Origin: Paramoeba atlantica
Lineage: Eukaryota > Discosea
Direction of reading: 5' to 3'
Length of the DNA stretch: 64,000 bases
Assembly (NCBI GenBank): GCA_977017575.1
Contig: CDRNVI010000069.1
Span: 62,001 to 126,000, forward strand
In this document: positions 58,733-64,000 of the stretch, in pieces
Layout: each line of letters starts with the position of its first letter
How positions within the stretch are numbered: position 1 is the stretch's first letter
Position numbers and translations under genes: made by a program
The notes under the pieces: model-generated
What the model saw: only the letters and a program-made list of their open reading frames with translations
Database searches by the model: none
What the model was told of the DNA's origin: nothing

Positions 58733-59371
58733 GCACATTGATAATGCATAGTTACTGCACATTGATAATGCATCACGTGCCGCACATTGATAATGCATAT
58801 AGCACGTTGATGATGCATATAGCACATTGATGATGCATATAGCACATTGATAGTGCATACTAAGCGGCACATTGATATTGCATAGTTACTGCACATTGAT
58901 AATGCATATAGCACATTGATAATGCATATAGCACATTGATAATGCATATAGCACATTGATAATGCATACAGCGCATTGATAATGCATTATTTGGAAATTA
59001 AAGGTGTTTTCAAGAAATAGTGAACACTCGTCTCTGCTCCCGGTGAGGCCCCGGAGTTGCGAGAGGCCCCCATACCCCACAACTACCACCTTCCCCCCCC
59101 TATTTAGCGGGGGTCGCGCGAGCGAAGTCGAAAGGCTGTGTGATATTAGTGTAACGCGCATAAGTACATGCCCGTGTATATAAAGGACGCACATTTATGG
59201 ACAGGAATCGGATGTCTTTGTCACTCTTATCAATGTGCTATATGCATTATTAATGTGCTATACGCATTATCAATGTGCTATATGCATTATCAATGTGCTA
59301 TATGCATTATCAATGTGCTATATGCATTATCAATGTGCCGCTTAGTATGCATTATCAATGTGCGGGCGCCG
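58733..59371. repeat. foldback with arms made of a 20-bp tandem repeat
   Basis: Left arm 58733-58990: about 12 units of GCACATTGATAATGCATATA with variants. Right arm 59226-59371: about seven units of the exact inverse TATGCATTATCAATGTGC. Variant spacers are also mirrored: TGCATACTAAGCGGCACATT on the left and AATGTGCCGCTTAGTATGCA on the right. The centre of about 235 bp is unrelated and non-coding. Confidence 0.9.
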
Positions 59372-59575
59372 TCTCGTTCCTTAGCTTATCTACCTTTAAG
59401 GTCCATGTACGCCTGTCTTTTCCCATGTACAATAATTCAGACACGTCCGAGTGAATTTCTTGGGCACACCTCTCGGACAAAGATGGTTTCTTGCTTTCGT
59501 CGTTTGTCCTTCACAATGATGCTGTAGTTAATGGGGTTGGGAACCCTTTTGGAGCATACACGTGCATCCGATAAT

Positions 59576-60451
59576 TTAGGCTCTTCGTTAAACGCGGTGG
59601 TTGTTTTCAACTTAGAAGTCACTCATGCTGCGCGCTTCGCGTTGAAAACTACCAACGCGTTTAACGAAGAGCCTAAATAAGAAAATTTGGCCGGGAAAGC
59701 CGAAGAAAACGGAAAGATCATTGCCAAAAATAGCCGATTTTCGGGTAAAAATCGGGTGATTTCTGCGTATTTTCGCTCTCAGAGCACTAAATCCGACATT
59801 TTCGTGTGGGAAATCACTCGCAAGCATAAATGGAAGCCTACCAAACGTATTGGGTAGAGAATGCGACTCGAACCATACCATTCTTTCGACACAAAAAGAC
59901 CCCTTGGGGTCCGAAAAATACTTTTTCACCTTTTTCGGTCAAAAATGGGTCATTTTGGGGGGCACACCACGGCTCGAAGAAGAGATATCTGGAGAAAACA
60001 ACTGTGGAGAAAGCTAGTATAGGTCCCCACCTCTCAAAATACAATAGGGGAAACGATTTTGGAAAAATATCTTTTTTGCAATTTTTTTCGCCAAGTTGAA
60101 TTTTTTTCAAGGAAAAATTTCCGAAAAAGTCCGAACTTGGCGGACCCGTCCTGCGGATGCGCGGGGGGGGGGTCGCCCCCGGGTAGGGGGGTGGAAAATA
60201 CGCGCCAAGACCCCGGCTACCCCTTCTGCAGTTTTTTTTCGAAAAATAATTTTTTCAAAAAAAAATCGTGCGATATGCCCCCCCCTAGACCCCCCATTTT
60301 TTTCAATTCTTTTTTCAGTTTTGGACCACCGGAGCCCCCTTTTATATTTTTTTCTTCTATTATATTACTGTGTTCCTCTTTACATTTTCAATGTTTTTGT
60401 TCACTTTTTTTTCAATAATCGAGGGTAGAGCGATAGTTATACAACCACCGC
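59576..60451 (+). repeat. GCGGTGGTTGT-ended repeat, copy 8, full length
   Basis: Begins TTAGGCTCTTCGTTAAACGC, contains all landmarks including GCTCTCAGAGCACTAAATCC, GAACTTGGCGGACCCGTCC and TGGACCACCGGAGCCCC, and ends ATACAACCACCGC. Possible 4-5 bp flanking duplication (ATAAT versus ATAAG). The cleanest uninterrupted reference copy here. Confidence 0.88.
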
Positions 60452-61079
60452 AATAAGTTCTAACATGGACAATTTACAAAAGGCCTATTTTTAATGCCGT
60501 GGTAGCCTTTTATCAAGACATACGTTTCGGGATTGTAGCTTACGAGCAGAGGGAACGCAAAATTCTGAAATGCCTTTTTTCGTGATTTGTTTGGTATGAG
60601 AGCCAACGGATTGCTGATGCTTGTAATGATAGTGACTAGGCGCTTCAGTTCGACTTCTCACTCCGATGGATGGAGCCAACAATATGCGCATTGAGCGAAG
60701 CTCCCCGAAGTCAAGATAGTTCTGCGAGTCAAAGTAACTGTAAGTTCTCAATCAATTCATGTTTAAATAAAAAAACACTTGTCAACTAACATGAAGGCAT
60801 GCTTGTGCGACGCTATACACGTGTATATTATTTTTGCGTCAATCAGATTATTACGTTCGTCGCCCGAAGCAAGGAGGAAACTTATCACACTATACAAACA
60901 TCAACAGAAAGCTTCAATCGGTTTACCCAAGCATACAAGAGCACATCGATTATCAGACCCTTCACCTATGGTGGAAAAAGCGCAAAGGACTCGATAATGA
61001 TTCTTTGACTCCGCAGAAAACTTCGAATCAACGTCCAAGCATGCTTGCTTATTACGAGGCTTTGATCCGAAGACACTTA
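60452..61079. other. no gene assigned
   Basis: Short overlapping frames on the plus strand (60780-61079) lack motifs. It may be the worn 5' part of the Merlin-type relic downstream, but nothing supports it directly. Confidence 0.35.
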
Positions 61080-61388
61080 CTATCCCCCCCTATTTAATAG
61101 GGCTACGTGCGACCCCCCCTTTAATAGGGCCACTTGTCTGGAAGGCCAAAACAGATTTCAGGTAAAGTTAAAAAGTTTGTCGAATCCGCCGCGAAGGGGC
61201 GGATTTTCGTGTCTACCCCAGCAACAAAAAGTGTATCAAAAGGGAGGAGGACCTTGTTTAACGACGATAAAAAAAGGCGCCGCGAGGCGGCGCCGACTTC
61301 TTTTCTTTCACATTATTTTCCATGTACCCCCCCTTTAAAAGGGCATTTTGCCCAAAATCGGAGTCCTATTAAATAGGGGGGGGGATAG
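61080..61388. mobile_element. TA-flanked MITE, key TATTTAATAGGGC, with GC palindrome
   Basis: 309 bp between TA dinucleotides. Left CTATCCCCCCC, TATTTAATAGGGC, then CCCCCCCTTTAATAGGGC. Right CCCCCCCTTTAAAAGGGC, loop, CCTATTAAATAGGGGGGGGA and TAG. A GC palindrome GGCGCCGCGAGGCGGCGCC lies at about 61277. Non-coding. Confidence 0.8.
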
Positions 61389-61869
61389 TAAATGAATTAA
61401 TTTTCTTTGGATCATAATCCGCGAATCAGCAATGCACGCCTCAGGCGATATTGATTATATGACAAAACTTATCAACAAGCTTCCACGGCGAAAAGGGCCC
61501 AGAAGTGCGCATTTTTGTCATAAAATATTTTTTCCGCTGTTTTTTACAAAGGACGAAAAGTGATCATTTTTCGAGCGAAATAGAGTGCTTTATACGTATT
61601 CGCCGCACCATGATACATGCGTAGCGATAAATTTAGTAGATTATCATCAGCTTTTCCTATTCTTCTAAGCGGGGCGGTAATAATCGTGTACGTCGACTCC
61701 GGGCCGATGGTTCACAGTGGGTTAATGTGGTGGTGAAGACCAATCGCTATCATAAGGCTGAGGAAATCTTTGCAAGCTCTCTCGCTGATCGTCGTGCAGT
61801 GACCACTAATCCCGAAGTGCTGGACTTGGCAGTAAGCCCTAGGACCGTTGATGGACCGTTGATGGATGG

Positions 61870-62181
61870 CGAGGAAGTGCTGCGTTAGGTGATCGTTTGC
61901 GTCACGGAGTCGTGAATCATCGATGTCATTGGATAGATCCAGAGACAGGAGTCCATACGCAGACAGTTGAGTGCATGAATGGACACCTTAAAAAGCAAGT
62001 ACGCACTCGCGGCACAGGCACGCTTGGACGTGAAGACAACGCCCGCAACGCTCGCTTAAAGTTTAGTGGTGAGGTTGTGAACGGGAAATTAAAACGAGGG
62101 GAGCACTGCGGGCATCCTCTACGTAGACTCTTGCTGGGCGTGCAAATGAACTGTAGACATGTACAGGTTAGTTTAGAGTGA
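61870..62181 (+). pseudogene. Merlin/IS1595-type transposase fragment
   Basis: The plus strand encodes GDRLRHGVVNHRCHWIDPET followed by GVHTQTVECMNGHLKKQVRT. The VNHxxxFVDPxTGxHTNxIE signature of IS1595/ISXO2 and eukaryotic Merlin transposases is clear, with His and Glu of the catalytic region kept. Upstream sequence (61680-61860) has only disjointed frames, and there is no full gene or inverted repeat. Confidence 0.65.
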
Positions 62182-62219
62182 AATGTTTTATAAAATGGTG
62201 AAGTTTAAAAAAGTGTGAA

Positions 62220-62550
62220 AAATGCGCACTTCTGGGCCCTTTTAACCGCTTCCACTCCTTCACCCCTTCCTGACTCACTCCCTGGAGCGAGTGTGCTTCC
62301 ATCTCTCGGCCTCTCTTCCTCCCGTTCCTGCCTTTCCGAGGAGGCAATGCGTCACGGTGGCCTCCCTTGAGGACCACTAGACGTGTCCTCCGCCGACGAG
62401 ACTCTCGGCTCTCTGCACCTGGCGGTCACCCAGCTCTCTGCACCTTGGCCCTGTCGCAGCTCTCTGCACCCGGATTGCCCCCGAAACTGTAATATGGGGA
62501 TTACGCATCCGGCTCTCTGCGCCTGCACGAGATATGCTTCTTTGCATTTG
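62220..62550 (-). repeat. LINE-related GC-rich fragment and CAGCTCTCTGCACC repeats
   Basis: 62230-62375 matches 33880-34010 in inverse orientation, also at protein level (VLKGGHRDALPPRKGR versus VLKGGHHGA.LPGRDRR, then GVSQEGVK versus GVSRGGVK). It is followed by four copies of GGCTCTCTGCRCC/CAGCTCTCTGCACC at 62407-62522, a short imperfect tandem. Confidence 0.65.
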
Positions 62551-64000
62551 TTTTTGTGTAGGAATGGCATGGAATGGTACCGTTTTCCCCCCTTTTGCTA
62601 AATAGAATTCAGACGGCTGTGGCGCTTATCTCCTTCGCTGAGCATGGGTTGGCTTACCAAGGTCAATAAGTAAAAAGGATATCGGTTGGAGATAAACGAA
62701 GTGCGACGCTTGCCACCTCCGTGGCATTAAGTGGAGATATAAATTTATTACCTCCCTAGGTAATCTGGAATGGTAATGAGATCCACAAAAGTTCTTGTGT
62801 TAAGAACACAGTTCAGTAATAAACACAGAACCATTACATACAAGTGTAAGTACCGGGGCACTCAAGCACTGCAACTGTACTTCTCAACGATATTAAAGCA
62901 CTGTCATGAAACAAGCATCAAGGACTTGAACCTTTCCATGAGCACATCAATATGTCTTCTCGTAGTTGAATAGAAACTCGAAATCCGGTAATTTCTGAGT
63001 GCAACTCCGAAGGCTTTAAGTGTAGTACCCCTTTCATTGGTGAAGTCCAATGATCGGAAAAAAGGCGCGCTCTCAACCGGGTCATGTGTCTAATGGAAAC
63101 GAATGAAGAGTTAGTCAGACCATCCCTTTCGGATACGAAAATGCATATACATGTACATACATGAGATTCAAAAAACAACAATATCAAAGAATACTTTGTA
63201 TTGCATTCAAAGGTAGGTACGGATTCTGTGACATGTTATTTCCGACCATAGGCCTACACGAGAGAGTAAAAAAAGAGAGTAAAAAAATGGAAAATGATGA
63301 GAATTGAAAAAAATTGGACTGTGCATTGAAGATTTAGTTCAAATATCAAAATTGACGCGTATTAAATCCGTAATATTCCATAATAAATATGGAATAAGTT
63401 GTACGGAAATGTCTATTTTGCTTCGATTTTAGGGGCCGTATTTCTTGATTTGAATCTTCTTGCTTAATGCTTCGTTAATGCTTATAAAATAGGTTAAAAA
63501 ACACTTTATTTGCACTCAATGTTCCTTTGTTCTGTCAATGGGTTATGGTACAATCGAACGTTGTAAAAGAAAAAAGGGTAACCGGCACTATAAATGTAGG
63601 TTAAAATCCATTTTTTTCTGATGATTTTTTTCCGCTCGAAAAAACTTTTACGTGACTTTTTAAAATGTTTCCACTCATACTCATGACGTTCCAACTTATA
63701 TTTCAATGCTTGGAATACTCAATGGACCGCCCAGGATATGCTACATTGGTCTACTACATTGGTCTACTTGGTATTGGTGACCTGTAAAAAGGATAAGGTG
63801 CGCTCCCAGACACTCCCATCCAGTTTGAACCCTCTTGGAAGCCACCACGGCTACCCCCTTCGCGTTGAGAACTGTTTCCGCGTTTAATGAAGAGACTAAA
63901 AAGGAAAAAATTGCGAAACGATCCAGAATAATCCAACTTTTGGTACAAATACCCGATTCTCCCCATATTTCGTATTCTCCCCATATTTCGGACGTTTTTT
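62551..64000. other. no gene; partial foldback of the GCGGTGGTTGT family near the edge
   Basis: AT-rich, without recognised genes. At 63845-63905 CTACCCCCTTCGCGTTGAGA, CCGCGTTTAATGAAGAGACT and AAAAAGG resemble a worn foldback end of the repeat family, with its body probably continuing beyond the window. Confidence 0.45.

Noticed and set aside
58733-59371. CRISPR-like short repeat array
   Set aside because: Units are contiguous 20-mers without unique spacers, mirrored on the other side, in a eukaryotic context.
58660-59527. Repetitive peptide frames (MHYQCAICIINVLY type)
   Set aside because: Direct products of translating the 20-bp tandem repeat; no start context or gene structure.

Overview
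The window looks like nuclear DNA of an intron-poor, transposon-rich protist. The best guess is a kinetoplastid or other euglenozoan. Every gene I accept as host-encoded lies on the minus strand (about 19 loci across 56 kb). The reading frames look uninterrupted by introns, and one gene is a mitochondrial class I release factor. A one-strand array of intronless genes is the usual layout of euglenozoan polycistronic transcription. The sequence alone does not prove this: no spliced-leader gene or convincing splice-acceptor consensus was identified.

Layout. 1-4.2 kb: partial mitochondrial release factor, a SAP-domain protein and an unknown probably mitochondrial protein. 4.2-8.4 kb: hAT relics, two copies of a GCGGTGGTTGT-ended repeat and TA-flanked MITEs. 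8.5-18 kb: four leucine-rich-repeat (LRR) genes and one unknown gene, separated by MITEs, a tRNA-derived SINE and pogo-like and Tc1-like relics. 18.1-22.6 kb: a 4.5 kb TA-flanked element carrying an intact 874-residue hAT-type transposase. 22.6-30.6 kb: a hAT relic containing a stack of nested insertions whose order can be read from target-site duplications. 31.5-35.6 kb: an LRR gene broken by a foldback element and by a LINE-bearing segment. 35.6-56.4 kb: the densest host region, with a large helical-repeat protein, a SET-like protein, five more LRR genes (two of them a near-identical 1.57 kb duplication), a WD-like protein, a probable mitochondrial protein and a membrane protein. 56.4-64 kb: no host gene, only tandem repeats, a foldback array, MITEs, a further full repeat copy, a Merlin-type relic and a LINE-related fragment.

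The LRR genes form one family: a plant-like N-terminal cap (LPxEYEL, then a W and a CxWxGVxC motif) followed by 5-8 repeats of about 21-23 residues of the type LPxxLxxLxLxxNxLSGxxDL. They are probably secreted or surface proteins, but no membrane anchor is evident.

The most unusual signal is a group of TA-flanked non-autonomous elements with one common terminal plan: CTGTG/CTATC-like tip, a run of 4-8 C, a family-specific 9-15 bp 'key', a loop and a second copy of the key, usually inverted. Several also carry a subterminal GC palindrome (GCGCCGCTTCGCGGCGC type). Removing one such element plus one TA restores the reading frame of an LRR gene.
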